Below, piece after piece: positions 16,736 to 24,705 of a DNA stretch of 64,000 nt (position 1 is the first letter of the stretch; the number at the start of each line of letters is the position of its first letter). The position numbers and the translations under genes are program-made. A model generated the notes under the pieces. The model ran no database searches, had not been told where the DNA came from, and saw only the letters and a program-made list of their open reading frames with translations. The DNA is from a virus. Location of the stretch: positions 1-64,000 of IMG/VR virus record IMGVR_UViG_3300009419_000012; one strand, given 5' to 3'.

Positions 16736-18361
16736 TTATATTAATCGTGTGATAGAATATACCAAATTACCTGTGCCATTTGAGTCGCTGGCATAATTTA
16801 GTACGGCAGTGGTAGCGTTTACACTGGTAACTGTGAACGTCACTCCGGTTGGGTTGGTCCTGTTGGGCCATACTCCAGTGGCATTTGGGTACTCAGTGTA
16901 TTCATCTGTGTATTGAATATTTGTGCCTTGACGAACAACATCAAGCCGACCCTGTCTGTATGCATTTATACCTTCTCTCTTGAGCAGATAGTTCATGCTT
17001 ACTGAGGTAATGGTGCCATCAAATACTATGCCAGTGTTTCCAGTGGCCTGGCTGGCGCTGAGTGTGATAACGCGAGCTGGCGATTGTGTTTGCATGCCCA
17101 GTGTGATACCAGTGTTTGCATCAAAGCCTACACTGACACCACGGTCTTGGATAAACACTCTTGACTGTATACTTGCATCATCATTAGGACGTTCAAACAC
17201 GTCACTGATGCTGTGATTGCCACTGCCACCAAATCTAATTACTGGAGTAAAGATATTGCCATTGATACCAGTGTACACTGTGCCAACATCACCAAAATAG
17301 TTCATGGTACTCATTACAGAGCTGACAACATCAACATTGGGCACGTGTACATTAACAGCGTGTCTTGCGATGCCGTCAAATGTACTGCCTAGGATTTTTA
17401 TATTCTTTGTTTCAACTGGCGATGCAACCTTGTCAACCAACACAGCTTGACTCAACTGCTTGAATCCACAACCAAGTAAACGAACGTCGGTGCCATTGAT
17501 AACCAAGCCTTGTGTGCAGTTGTTGAAATCGCATTCGGTGAATGTTACGTTACGAATAAATCCAGCATTGCTGATTGGTCGAGCATATACAGCATTTTGA
17601 CCAGTGATTGAATAGGTATTTGGATTTGTTTGACTGCCTTTGAACACCACTCGAACAAATTCCACACGCTCAGTGGTGTCTAGTCTAACAATGTCTTGAT
17701 TTTGCAAATGCTCAAGAGTCATTTCAGCAACAGTAATATCTCTTGCTACTGTGGCGCTGCCAGTGCCGTAGTTTGCGTCAAATTTGTTTTCACTATCTTT
17801 AAGTTGAATCAATGGTGCTAGGTTACTGTTTTGACGTAGAACTGTTCGCCCTTTGCCTTCGCCTAGTAGGTAAACAAAGCTGGGAAGTTTGAGACTAGCA
17901 CTGATCAAATATGTTCCAGCTGGCACGTGAATCACACGGCGCAGTCTTGGTGTGGTCAATGCAAAGTTACCAAATTCAATTTCGTCAATTGCACGTTGCA
18001 ATGAAGCAGTGTCGTCTGTGTTACCATCGCCTGTTGCGCCAAAGTCACGCACATTGACATAGTCGTCTAGTTTTTGTTGCAGGGTACGCTTGATTGGTGT
18101 GTCAGACGTTGCACCAGTACGGCTGGTATAACCAGATTGTGAACCTTTGAACGTGTAAGCATCACTGATGTTCAATAGGTCAGAAAATTGTGTGAGAATT
18201 TCTGTAACACCAATTTGTGGTGCGCCCTCGGCAATAGTACCATTACCAATGTACAATTGGCGAGTATCTACTGCCCAGCCCAGTTCTGCAGACGCTAGTT
18301 GTGGTAGATCTTGTTGTAGCCCTTTACGGTGCTGGATTCTTGATATCTGAATAACGGCCAT
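16736..18361 (-). CDS. Tail spike / fibre with pectate-lyase-type beta-helix
   Basis: 541 residues. The N-terminus QISRIQHRKGLQQDLPQL...ELGWAVDTRQLYIGNG is the virion-attachment motif common to many phage fibres. From about residue 100, NVRDFGATGDGNTDDTASLQ is the signature start of the pectate-lyase-3 right-handed beta-helix, followed by HVPAGTYLI and repeated short strands. C-terminal strands end in YSITRLI. Such proteins often depolymerise host polysaccharide, but catalytic residues cannot be assigned from sequence alone. A TAAATA box precedes it. Confidence 0.8.
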   Translation of the reverse strand: MAVIQISRIQHRKGLQQDLPQLASAELGWAVDTRQLYIGNGTIAEGAPQIGVTEILTQFSDLLNISDAYTFKGSQSGYTSRTGATSDTPIKRTLQQKLDDYVNVRDFGATGDGNTDDTASLQRAIDEIEFGNFALTTPRLRRVIHVPAGTYLISASLKLPSFVYLLGEGKGRTVLRQNSNLAPLIQLKDSENKFDANYGTGSATVARDITVAEMTLEHLQNQDIVRLDTTERVEFVRVVFKGSQTNPNTYSITGQNAVYARPISNAGFIRNVTFTECDFNNCTQGLVINGTDVRLLGCGFKQLSQAVLVDKVASPVETKNIKILGSTFDGIARHAVNVHVPNVDVVSSVMSTMNYFGDVGTVYTGINGNIFTPVIRFGGSGNHSISDVFERPNDDASIQSRVFIQDRGVSVGFDANTGITLGMQTQSPARVITLSASQATGNTGIVFDGTITSVSMNYLLKREGINAYRQGRLDVVRQGTNIQYTDEYTEYPNATGVWPNRTNPTGVTFTVTSVNATTAVLNYASDSNGTGNLVYSITRLI

Positions 18362-18383
18362 TTGCTAAAAACCCCGGTGTATG

Positions 18384-18394
18384 GAGTATTTAGC
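18384..18394 (-). promoter_or_regulatory. T4-late-like promoter GCTAAATACTC
   Basis: The minus strand GCTAAATACTC is identical over 11 bases to the box at 22098-22108. It lies about 23 bases before the tail-spike ATG and overlaps the last codons of the exonuclease gene. Confidence 0.6.
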
Positions 18395-19100
18395 TCATCA
18401 GGTAATATAGCTCAACTCGCTTGAGCCACTCTTCTCTCCAGTGGGCAAATTCGTCGCCTTCAATGACAAATTCCATGTATTGCGGGGTGGTATAGGAGCC
18501 ATCTTCCAGCAATTTAGGCTGTACAGCCATTAGAATTACACCGGTGTCTATACTAGTACCATGTGTGTCATTGTGTGCTTCTGCATAGGCCGCAAGCTGA
18601 ATAAAGTAATCATCAATGTATTCACGCTTTTTGGGTTTGTTGCTTTGCTTGAAATCCAGGATAGCTGGCTTGCCTTTCCACACGCCCACACAGTCTGTGG
18701 TGCCAGCATATAACCCACTATAATAAACAGGCACTTCGCTTCCCCAAAACTCGTCCACATTGGAAAGACCGTTGAGGATAACTTCTGCGGCCATGAACCA
18801 CGAAGGATGTGCATAAGGGTTTGTGGGCAAGGGTTTCATGTCATCGCTAAGGATATATGATTCCAGGTAACTGTGCATGCGTGTGCCACGATTGGCAGCT
18901 TCTGTGGTGATGGCTTGCGCACGTTCATGCCCGATGGCCTTGCGCCAGTTCTCTAGTGCTTGTTTGCTTTCCTCGCTTTTGGTGCGATCCAGGATTGTTG
19001 TCACACTAGGAACTTTGTCACCGTTGGGCAAACAATAGTGTCGTTTGCCTTCTAAGGTGGTACGCTGTAACGGCTTGTAGTCAAATTTTTTGATAATCAT
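18390..19100 (-). CDS. PD-(D/E)XK exonuclease, MGME1/RecB-like
   Basis: 236 residues. The N-terminal PSVTTILDRT and NRGTRMHSYLESY helices match the RecB/Cas4/MGME1-type nuclease fold. The catalytic core is GTTDCVGVWKGKPAILDFKQS (D...D-x-K), followed by DDYFIQLAAYAEA, the family's Q-x-x-x-Y motif. A DNA exonuclease for recombination or host-DNA degradation is likely. Its start abuts the iscA stop codon. Some family members carry a Fe-S cluster, but no Cys set is visible here. Confidence 0.8.
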   Translation of the reverse strand: MIIKKFDYKPLQRTTLEGKRHYCLPNGDKVPSVTTILDRTKSEESKQALENWRKAIGHERAQAITTEAANRGTRMHSYLESYILSDDMKPLPTNPYAHPSWFMAAEVILNGLSNVDEFWGSEVPVYYSGLYAGTTDCVGVWKGKPAILDFKQSNKPKKREYIDDYFIQLAAYAEAHNDTHGTSIDTGVILMAVQPKLLEDGSYTTPQYMEFVIEGDEFAHWREEWLKRVELYYLMS

Positions 19101-19427
19101 TTATACTCGAAAACTTTCCCCGCATCCACAGCGGTCTCGTTCGTTGGGATTTGAAAAGTCAAACCCTTCATTCAATCCATTGCGCACGTAGTCTACTTCT
19201 AGACCATTCAAGTAAACTGAGTCTTTACCGTTTACCCAAATTGTTGCGCCATGGTGTTCATACTTGAACCAGTCTCTTGTGACTGGCACATGATCTATGT
19301 ATTCTAACACATAAGCCATGCCAGAGCAACCAGTAGTTCTAACTCCTATGCGTATGCCCACCCCAGTGCCACGCTTGGCTATGTTGTCTGTGATTTTCTT
19401 TGCCGCACGTTCAGTTAGAGTGATCAT
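19101..19427 (-). CDS. iscA: IscA-type Fe-S cluster carrier
   Basis: 108 residues from the ATG at 19427 (MITLTERAAKKI), with AAGAG upstream; an earlier codon would extend into iscU. The three conserved cysteines are present: GCSGMAY and the C-terminal CGCGESF. Length and motif are those of A-type carriers. It overlaps the end of iscU by 17 bases, so the two are probably translationally coupled. It would pass clusters made on IscU to apo-proteins during infection. Confidence 0.93.
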   Translation of the reverse strand: MITLTERAAKKITDNIAKRGTGVGIRIGVRTTGCSGMAYVLEYIDHVPVTRDWFKYEHHGATIWVNGKDSVYLNGLEVDYVRNGLNEGFDFSNPNERDRCGCGESFRV

Positions 19428-19794
19428 GTTTGCTCTTATAATCAATTATGGCTGCTTTGATAGCATCTTCTGCTAGAATTGAACAATGTATTTTTACTGG
19501 AGGTAGAGCTAGTTCTTCGGCGATGTCAGAGTTTTTGATTGATCCTGCTTCGTCAAGTGTTTTTCCTTTGACCCATTCAGTAACCAAACTCGAGCTTGCA
19601 ATGGCTGACCCGCAGCCATACGTCTTGAATTTTGCGTCCGTGATGATGCCATCTTGCACCTTTATCTGTAGTTTCATTACATCACCACACGCAGGTGCTC
19701 CTACCATGCCGGTGCCAACTGTGTCGTCAATTTCTAACTTGCCCACATTGCGTGGGTTTTCATAATGATCAATTACTTTGTCGCTGTATGCCAT
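19411..19794 (-). CDS. iscU: IscU Fe-S cluster scaffold
   Basis: 127 residues, full length. All three ligand cysteines are visible: GAPACGDVMKLQI, YGCGSAIASSS and KIHCSILAEDAI. The LPPVK motif recognised by the HscA chaperone is intact (ALPPVKIH). There is no phage cysteine desulfurase in the window, so it should take sulfur from the host IscS. With IscA it forms a two-gene Fe-S assembly unit carried as an auxiliary metabolic module. Confidence 0.95.
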   Translation of the reverse strand: MAYSDKVIDHYENPRNVGKLEIDDTVGTGMVGAPACGDVMKLQIKVQDGIITDAKFKTYGCGSAIASSSLVTEWVKGKTLDEAGSIKNSDIAEELALPPVKIHCSILAEDAIKAAIIDYKSKHDHSN

Positions 19795-19797
19795 TGG

Positions 19798-20400
19798 TTA
19801 TCCTAGGTTACCTGCTACACTGATACGCACACCGTCGGAGGTATAAAACGGTGATACTGTGTGTTTCATCTTGGCTGGAAATATTGCCATGCGTCCTTCC
19901 CAGCTTTTGTCAATTCTAAGAGTTGCTGTGGCAATGTCACCAAGCACTGTGGTGTAGGCAAATGAAAACATACTGACGTCTTGGTTCTTGGCAAGAGGAA
20001 ACATTTTTAGTTCTTCTTCGAGATCATAGGGAATGTTTACCCAGATCACCCAACTCAACACACCCGAATGATCATGCAAGGGATTGTATTCGTGCTTGAC
20101 CTGTAGGTTCACCCAGGACTCTTGAAATTTCACTGGTTGATCCGATACCATATGATTTCTTTTGAGATATTCGGCGCCAAGCAGTTCTATCAGTTGCTTG
20201 GCTTTGTCGCTTAACTCCAAGGAAAACTCGCCTTTGATTTGTCCAGCAAGTCTACTATTAAACAGTATGGCTTGTTTGTTTCCAGACATGATCTGATGCA
20301 CTTGCTCGTGTATTTCAGTCATTACCAGTTCTGGTGCATTCACTAGAATATAGTCAATGTTTGGTAATACATGTGTTTCAAATTGAAAATACTCGGCCAT
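19798..20400 (-). CDS. 2-oxoglutarate/Fe(II)-dependent oxygenase-like protein
   Basis: 200 residues. ESWVNLQVKHEYNPLHDHSGVLSWVIWV is the pattern of phage 2OG-Fe(II) oxygenases (first metal His and Asp/His in PLHDHSG). FPAKMKHTVSPF gives the distal His and VRISVAGN the 2-oxoglutarate Arg. Substrate unknown; related phage proteins are suspected to hydroxylate proteins or nucleobases. It lies between iscU and a structural cluster. Confidence 0.7.
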   Translation of the reverse strand: MAEYFQFETHVLPNIDYILVNAPELVMTEIHEQVHQIMSGNKQAILFNSRLAGQIKGEFSLELSDKAKQLIELLGAEYLKRNHMVSDQPVKFQESWVNLQVKHEYNPLHDHSGVLSWVIWVNIPYDLEEELKMFPLAKNQDVSMFSFAYTTVLGDIATATLRIDKSWEGRMAIFPAKMKHTVSPFYTSDGVRISVAGNLG

Positions 20401-20402
20401 GA

Positions 20403-20930
20403 CTATTTGCCTGGAGGGTTATATGTTTGTTCGTACTCGGCCTTGGCAATTCTGTAGTATCCTGCATCACCGTCTTTGACCAGATAATCGCCTGGCTTGA
20501 TTACCATGCTTTCGCCCCAAGGCGCTGTAAATTGCACAGCCTGCGGTGCTGTGTACACTGCCACTTGCCTGGGGCTCTGCTCAGGAATCACTGTGCTGCC
20601 AATTTCACCTTGGTACAGTTTGCCAAACTTGGCGCTTTTGATCACATAGTTTTCTTGGCTGGGCCCACTCAGCATGATATCGCCGGGTTCAGCTGTGTTG
20701 GTTGTTTCTTTACCATCACCTGTGATGGTATCCACTTGCATCTGTTGTTGAACTTGTGTGTAGGTCATTGGCGGCATCTTGTGCGGCTGACCATTGTCAA
20801 CATACTTGTATTGTTTGGCAAGTTTTGTTGTGGGCAAAAATTCCAAGCCGGAAGCAACTTGATTGATGTCAACCAAGTTTTCAGCTTCGACTATCATGTC
20901 TGAATACTTTCGAAAAAATTTTGGATCCAT
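20403..20930 (-). CDS. PGDYG-domain-like protein with candidate capsid-targeting peptide
   Basis: 175 residues. It contains two copies of a PGD-hydrophobic motif: AEPGDIMLSG...YVIKSAKFGKLY and IKPGDYLVKDG...YYRIAKAEYEQTY, the pattern of PGDYG domains. The N-terminus MDPKFFRKYSDMIVEA ends in I-V-E-A, resembling the capsid-targeting peptide of T4 internal proteins. The function of the domain is unknown. A TAAATA box precedes it. Confidence 0.6.
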   Translation of the reverse strand: MDPKFFRKYSDMIVEAENLVDINQVASGLEFLPTTKLAKQYKYVDNGQPHKMPPMTYTQVQQQMQVDTITGDGKETTNTAEPGDIMLSGPSQENYVIKSAKFGKLYQGEIGSTVIPEQSPRQVAVYTAPQAVQFTAPWGESMVIKPGDYLVKDGDAGYYRIAKAEYEQTYNPPGK

Positions 20931-20957
20931 TGTAAATACCCCTAGCTTATTGTAAGG

Positions 20958-20963
20958 TATTTA
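20958..20963 (-). promoter_or_regulatory. T4-late-like promoter AAATAAATACC
   Basis: The minus strand TAAATA core lies about 27 bases before the ATG at 20930. An AGGGG ribosome site follows in the leader. Confidence 0.5.
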
Positions 20964-20980
20964 TTTGGCTATGTCAATGG

Positions 20981-21364
20981 TCAGGAGCGATTGGCAGCGG
21001 CTTTTTTAGCCATTGCGTTGACAATACTTGTGGGATCTTTGGCACTGCCACCCGAACCAGTGTCGGCTGGTTCCTGTGGTGAGCCTGGCTCGTCGCCAAA
21101 AGCCTTGAGACTAAGATTGTCTCTATCCATATTGGATATTAGATTTCCAATATCGGCATTGTCGTTTTTCATTGCGTCAAACAATTCATAGGTCAAGGCA
21201 TCATAACCAATGATATTGTTTATCATGGTTATAACGCCCGACGTTGTGTGATTGGGCAATCGTTTTTTGTTGTGGTCCCGGTTGCGCAAAAACTCTAGGA
21301 CAGTTAGTATCTGCGCTTTGAGTTCGTCTTCCGAGGCACTCTCAAAGAGTTCTCGTAAACGCAT
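20981..21364 (-). CDS. Small head-region protein with LFE N-terminal motif
   Basis: 127 residues. MRLRELFESASEDEL begins with an L-F-E-S site of the prohead-protease type. The body is helical (LKAQILTVLEFLRNRD), and the C-terminus is low complexity (Gly/Ser/Pro, then Ala/Lys). No known domain. Two bases separate it from the upstream gene stop. An internal or scaffold role is inferred from the N-terminus and context. Confidence 0.55.
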   Translation of the reverse strand: MRLRELFESASEDELKAQILTVLEFLRNRDHNKKRLPNHTTSGVITMINNIIGYDALTYELFDAMKNDNADIGNLISNMDRDNLSLKAFGDEPGSPQEPADTGSGGSAKDPTSIVNAMAKKAAANRS

Positions 21365-21366
21365 GA

Positions 21367-22074
21367 TTATCTCTTGGCGCGACCTAGTGCTTCTTCACCG
21401 CCAGTGGCTGCATCAGTGGCTGCAAACTCGTCGCCACCCATTGCTGGCTCAGTGGCCATGTCAGGAGCACCGCCCATGTCGCCACCTGGTGCTGGAGGCA
21501 TGCCGCCAGCTGCCATTGGGTCTGCGCCTGGCATGCCCATTGGTGCAGCCACTTGCTCACCGGCCAGTGTACGTGCGGCACCGTCTGCTGTTTCACGAGC
21601 AGTTTGCAGTTGCCCAACCAACTCAGTCAACAAAGGTACAACTGTGCCTTTGAATGCATCAGCTTGTGGTTGACCAATTTGATCACGAATAGTGTCTAGC
21701 AGTGCAGGCAGTTGTTCATTCTGCATTTTGCTAATGTCTTCCAACATGTCTTGGAAACTGTCCACAATATCTTTGGCAGCTAGAATAGCACCTGATTTGG
21801 CAATTTCGCTTTCTGTTAAAGGACGGTTTTCATCCAGCCAACGATTCAATCCTTCACGCACCATTAGAAGTTCCATGTATTTAGGATTCTTCTCAGCGGT
21901 GTGAACACCAAAGCTGTGCTTGAGTTTGGTAAGATTTTCAGCTAGAGCTTTGTTCAATGAACGTGCTTTAGCAACAGTAAGTTGATCATAATCAATTCTA
22001 AAGCCAAAGCGGCTTTCATTGATTTTGTTAATCTTACGTGATGTTGGTCTTGTGGCTATATCTTGTAGTTTCAT
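21367..22074 (-). CDS. Probable scaffold/internal protein with Gly-Met-Pro-rich tail
   Basis: 235 residues. The N-terminus has a possible I-N-E-S cleavage site at about residue 20. The middle is a long helical region (residues 30-155, charged heptads). The C-terminal 70 residues are dominated by Gly, Ala, Met, Pro and Asp. The layout (helical core plus flexible acidic tail) is that of phage scaffolding or core proteins. A GCTAAATACTC box precedes it. Confidence 0.55.
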   Translation of the reverse strand: MKLQDIATRPTSRKINKINESRFGFRIDYDQLTVAKARSLNKALAENLTKLKHSFGVHTAEKNPKYMELLMVREGLNRWLDENRPLTESEIAKSGAILAAKDIVDSFQDMLEDISKMQNEQLPALLDTIRDQIGQPQADAFKGTVVPLLTELVGQLQTARETADGAARTLAGEQVAAPMGMPGADPMAAGGMPPAPGGDMGGAPDMATEPAMGGDEFAATDAATGGEEALGRAKR

Positions 22075-22642
22075 GGTTCGTTTCCCATACGTGTTTAGAG
22101 TATTTAGCCGCTGTAATCGTTTTCTGCATATTAGTTTGCAGAGTTTCTAGCAGTGGACGAGCATAGCTCAGGCGAGCAAGGTACAAATCAATAGCAAAAC
22201 CGTCACCTTTGCGCTGTGCTTGTTGCAGTTTTTCAGTGTAATGATTTACTTCATCTGCTATCTTGCCCAGTTGTTCATCGCCTTGCAAGAAGTCTGCGCT
22301 GTTTTTGAACTTGGCTTGAGTTTCGTACAAGCAGAAAAACACAGCGGCCTGCCTGATGTAAAAATCATGCACCCTGCGCTGATCCATGTCTGTTACTACC
22401 CAGCTGGTATCATGACGTTTGTGCAAATTAAATTTGCCCACACGATATTGATTTTTTCCAATTTCAATGCATACAAATCCATGTTGGCGGCTGAGTGTAT
22501 TGACTTGATCTAGACTCCACTGACTTACTAGCCTTAACAGCACTTCAGTCATTGCTTCGCCTTGTGCTTGATGCGTGGCTCGACGCATGAGCTTTTTGTT
22601 TACATTATTGCGAGATTTTTTTGGTGTACGTGACACGCCCAT
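22034..22642 (-). CDS. Hypothetical basic protein, 202 residues
   Basis: A basic N-terminus (MGVSRTPKKSRNNVNKKLMRR) is followed by a mixed region with WVVTDMDQRRVHDFYIRQAAVFF and a helical C-terminal half. No recognised domain. The 5' end overlaps the upstream gene by 38 bases and the 3' end overlaps the next by 41 bases, both in other frames. The true start might be a later Met. Confidence 0.5.
   Translation of the reverse strand: MGVSRTPKKSRNNVNKKLMRRATHQAQGEAMTEVLLRLVSQWSLDQVNTLSRQHGFVCIEIGKNQYRVGKFNLHKRHDTSWVVTDMDQRRVHDFYIRQAAVFFCLYETQAKFKNSADFLQGDEQLGKIADEVNHYTEKLQQAQRKGDGFAIDLYLARLSYARPLLETLQTNMQKTITAAKYSKHVWETNHETTRYSHKTNIT
22098..22108 (-). promoter_or_regulatory. T4-late-like promoter GCTAAATACTC
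   Basis: Identical in 11 bases to the box at 18384-18394. It lies about 23 bases before the ATG at 22074, inside the end of the upstream gene. Confidence 0.6.
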
Positions 22643-22817
22643 CGTTATTGATCCTTGCCAGCACGTCTTTGGTCACTAGGTTATTTGCTATAACAATCTC
22701 ACGTTCGTTGAGATCTTTCCTAGACACGCTGTTTCCTTCATGGAATTTTGATAAGAGGTCTGTTTCCTCGTTTGTAATGGGCAACAATAAACCCCGAGTG
22801 ACCTCTACTATTTTCAT
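22605..22817 (-). CDS. Small protein of the head-region operon, possible winged-helix
   Basis: 70 residues. LLSKFHEGNSVSRKDLNEREIVIANNLVTKDVLARINNDGRVTYTKK has the helix-turn-helix-strand order of a small winged helix, but this is pattern resemblance only. ATGA overlap with the upstream coiled-coil gene indicates translational coupling. Confidence 0.5.
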   Translation of the reverse strand: MKIVEVTRGLLLPITNEETDLLSKFHEGNSVSRKDLNEREIVIANNLVTKDVLARINNDGRVTYTKKISQ

Positions 22818-23071
22818 TTGTTTATAAAGTGTACCAGGACCGTGATTAGTCCGGTTATTAACACACTGACAATGGCTGTACCAATAGCAATCAATTGTTT
22901 GCTTTGTTTGTCACCGGCGCCAGCTAGTGCTTGTTTGATTTCAAGCACGTGAGTTTCTAAACGTTCAACCTTGGTCTCTACGCTTTGTATTTTGTTTTCC
23001 AACTTCTCATACCTTTCCGCACATAATTCTACATGGGCCTCAAGGTTATTCTTTTCTATATTCGTTGACAC
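22814..23071 (-). CDS. Coiled-coil protein with C-terminal membrane anchor
   Basis: 85 residues from a GTG at 23071 with CGGAG eight bases upstream. Residues 12-50 form a heptad coiled coil (YEKLENKIQSVETKVERLET). A hydrophobic segment (about 60-82, IGTAIVSVLITGLITVLVHF) ends the protein. This tail-anchored layout resembles XhlA-type accessory lysis proteins. The frame stays open upstream of the GTG without a usable start codon. A lysis or virion role cannot be separated from sequence. Confidence 0.55.
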   Translation of the reverse strand: MSTNIEKNNLEAHVELCAERYEKLENKIQSVETKVERLETHVLEIKQALAGAGDKQSKQLIAIGTAIVSVLITGLITVLVHFINK

Positions 23072-23163
23072 CGATTTTGCTCCGTTAAGTTTTAACGATG
23101 CTGTTTGTTGAGCCTTGATATGAGCCTTAATAGTTTGCCTATGGATGCCGTTGCATCTGTCAG

Positions 23164-23604
23164 TTATGTATTTAACCCAGATGGCGGAATCTTAAAATAT
23201 ATGTTTTTGATTGCACCAGACGTGTAAAATAATGGAAGCATAAAACGTGCTGTTTCTGTTAGATATGTAATAACCGGAATTTCATCAAAATCATCATGCA
23301 ACAATCCCACAGGGTCTGTTGCAGATTCATACGCACCTGCATGATCCACAGTGAACGCAAAACTCCATACCTTGTGAACGCCCTTGTACATTTCGCCAAA
23401 TTCATAATTATCTAGCGAAACTTCGTCCATTCTACATACTATGTCCACGGGTATGTTGCGAATACCAATACATTGCAGTATGGTTTCCCAGTTGCGTTGT
23501 TGATTACGTTCTAGTTCTTTGTTGCCTGTGTCACGTATCACTCCTGTGGGGGTGACGTCAACCAAGGTGTATCCAATAAACGTTTTATCTTGCATGATAT
23601 TCAT
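23164..23604 (-). CDS. Hypothetical phage protein, 146 residues
   Basis: Starts MNIMQDKTFIGYTLVDVT. It is an alpha/beta protein with TVDHAGAYESATDPVGLLHDDFDEIPVI and the C-terminal FKIPPSGLNT. No recognised domain. It sits directly after a terminator, and a TAAATA box ends five bases before the ATG, so a nearly leaderless late transcript is predicted. Confidence 0.55.
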   Translation of the reverse strand: MNIMQDKTFIGYTLVDVTPTGVIRDTGNKELERNQQRNWETILQCIGIRNIPVDIVCRMDEVSLDNYEFGEMYKGVHKVWSFAFTVDHAGAYESATDPVGLLHDDFDEIPVITYLTETARFMLPLFYTSGAIKNIYFKIPPSGLNT

Positions 23605-23609
23605 ACAGA

Positions 23610-23615
23610 TATTTA
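23610..23615 (-). promoter_or_regulatory. T4-late-like TAAATA box with five-base spacing to ATG
   Basis: The minus strand reads ACTAAATATCTGTATG. The box lies between the preceding terminator (23621-23644) and the ATG at 23604, with the same five-base gap seen at 1946-1951. Confidence 0.5.
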
Positions 23616-23620
23616 GTCAC

Positions 23621-23644
23621 AAAAAAAGCACCTTGCGGTGCTTT
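23621..23644 (-). terminator. Rho-independent terminator
   Basis: Minus strand: AAAGCACC-GCAA-GGTGCTTT followed by T, giving a GCAA tetraloop hairpin with a seven-T tail. It ends the short transcript of the 147-residue structural gene. Confidence 0.9.
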
Positions 23645-23664
23645 CTCTGTCACGGTGAATGTGA

Positions 23665-24108
23665 TTATGCAATGCTGTGTGAAGAACCAGTAGCAACTGT
23701 ACCACGGACCAAGTTGAAACCCTTGTCGCCGTATACACGAACACCACTCAAGCTCAAGCCATTGACTGTACCAGCGGCTGCAATAACTGTTGCTAGAGCG
23801 GCATTGCTGGTCCAAGCTGAACGCTCGACTAGAATTGATACTTGGCTACCCAAAGCGCCAGCATCTAGTGTGCTGTCAATTTGATAACCCATTACTGTTG
23901 CGTTTGCTGAGACTGAGTTGAGAATAGACTCAACTGCACCACCTGAACCCAATTGAGCTGCCAAGTTACCACCAACTTCAACACGGATAAAGCTGATTGG
24001 ATTAGCAATACCTGTTACGATAACTGCCGCGTTAGCATTTGCTTTGCTAGCTGAACCCAAATTATTGATGCCTTGTGCATCACCATTTACTCTTGTAAAA
24101 ACTGCCAT
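23665..24108 (-). CDS. Small abundant-type structural protein (decoration or tail-tube-like)
   Basis: 147 residues, Ala/Gly/Ser/Val/Asn-rich with no Cys and little charge. It starts MAVFTRVNGDAQGINNLG and ends KGFNLVRGTVATGSSHSIA. It has its own late box (24147-24155), a strong AGGAGAAATGAA ribosome site and an immediate terminator, the pattern of a highly expressed virion component. The family is not recognised; a head-decoration or similar small capsid protein is a reasonable guess. Confidence 0.6.
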   Translation of the reverse strand: MAVFTRVNGDAQGINNLGSASKANANAAVIVTGIANPISFIRVEVGGNLAAQLGSGGAVESILNSVSANATVMGYQIDSTLDAGALGSQVSILVERSAWTSNAALATVIAAAGTVNGLSLSGVRVYGDKGFNLVRGTVATGSSHSIA

Positions 24109-24146
24109 TTCATTTCTCCTATTATGTAGCGACTGTGCGCTTAAAG

Positions 24147-24155
24147 ATATTTATG
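24147..24155 (-). promoter_or_regulatory. T4-late-like promoter CATAAATAT
   Basis: The minus strand CATAAATAT lies about 38 bases before the ATG at 24108, the closest match after 53438-53445 to the T4 late consensus TATAAATA. Confidence 0.65.
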
Positions 24156-24705
24156 ATCTTGGCAAGAAATCTATTAAATCAAGCCTTACAGCATGTCTTG
24201 CTAGTTCTCTGCGTATATTATGCATGGCAAATGTACGATCGTTTTCGTTGTGTAGTTTCCAGTCCAGCACCACTCTACGCACCTGCGCCAGCGTGGCATC
24301 ATGTATGTTCATCATGGTTTCAATGTTCATGAATGTTTGTCTATCACGTCCATGATACCAAGTGCCTTGCCATACACCACGCAAATAGCTTTTTATCTGT
24401 AGCACAGGCGCACTGATGTCAAAGTTGGTTTCTATTCTGTCTTCCCAGTCACGCTGGTTGCTTAGTACAGCAATCAAGTTTGCTAGATCTGTTGCAGTGC
24501 CGCGCATGTGATCAAAATCACCCCATTGAATTGTTAGAGCCGCATAGTGTTTGGCCGCTGGCTCATCAAACTGTCGGATTGCTTCTATACTCAGCAAGCT
24601 CAGGTATATTATTCGTGCCAGCTCTTCTGCTGTTTTGCCTTGAATGCCCACAGGTGCTCGAAACATCCTGGCTTCAAAGATTTCACGTTTTATAAAATCA
24701 AACAT
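24151..24705 (-). CDS. Hypothetical helical protein with IFE-A N-terminal motif
   Basis: 184 residues, almost entirely helical and Arg-rich (ARIIYLSLLSIEAIRQF, WEDRIETNFDISAPVLQI). The N-terminus MFDFIKREIFEARM contains I-F-E-A, a candidate prohead-protease site. The start codon overlaps the stop of the ligase-like gene by one base. No recognised domain. It could be an internal head protein travelling with the upstream enzymes. Confidence 0.5.
   Translation of the reverse strand: MFDFIKREIFEARMFRAPVGIQGKTAEELARIIYLSLLSIEAIRQFDEPAAKHYAALTIQWGDFDHMRGTATDLANLIAVLSNQRDWEDRIETNFDISAPVLQIKSYLRGVWQGTWYHGRDRQTFMNIETMMNIHDATLAQVRRVVLDWKLHNENDRTFAMHNIRRELARHAVRLDLIDFLPRS

Noticed and set aside
19101-19794. 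Evidence that the window is a bacterial chromosome or prophage flank
   Set aside because: isc genes, parvulin and sugar genes are host-like, but no ribosomal, tRNA or core metabolic genes occur, no integrase or att site is seen, and they are embedded in phage operons with phage promoters.
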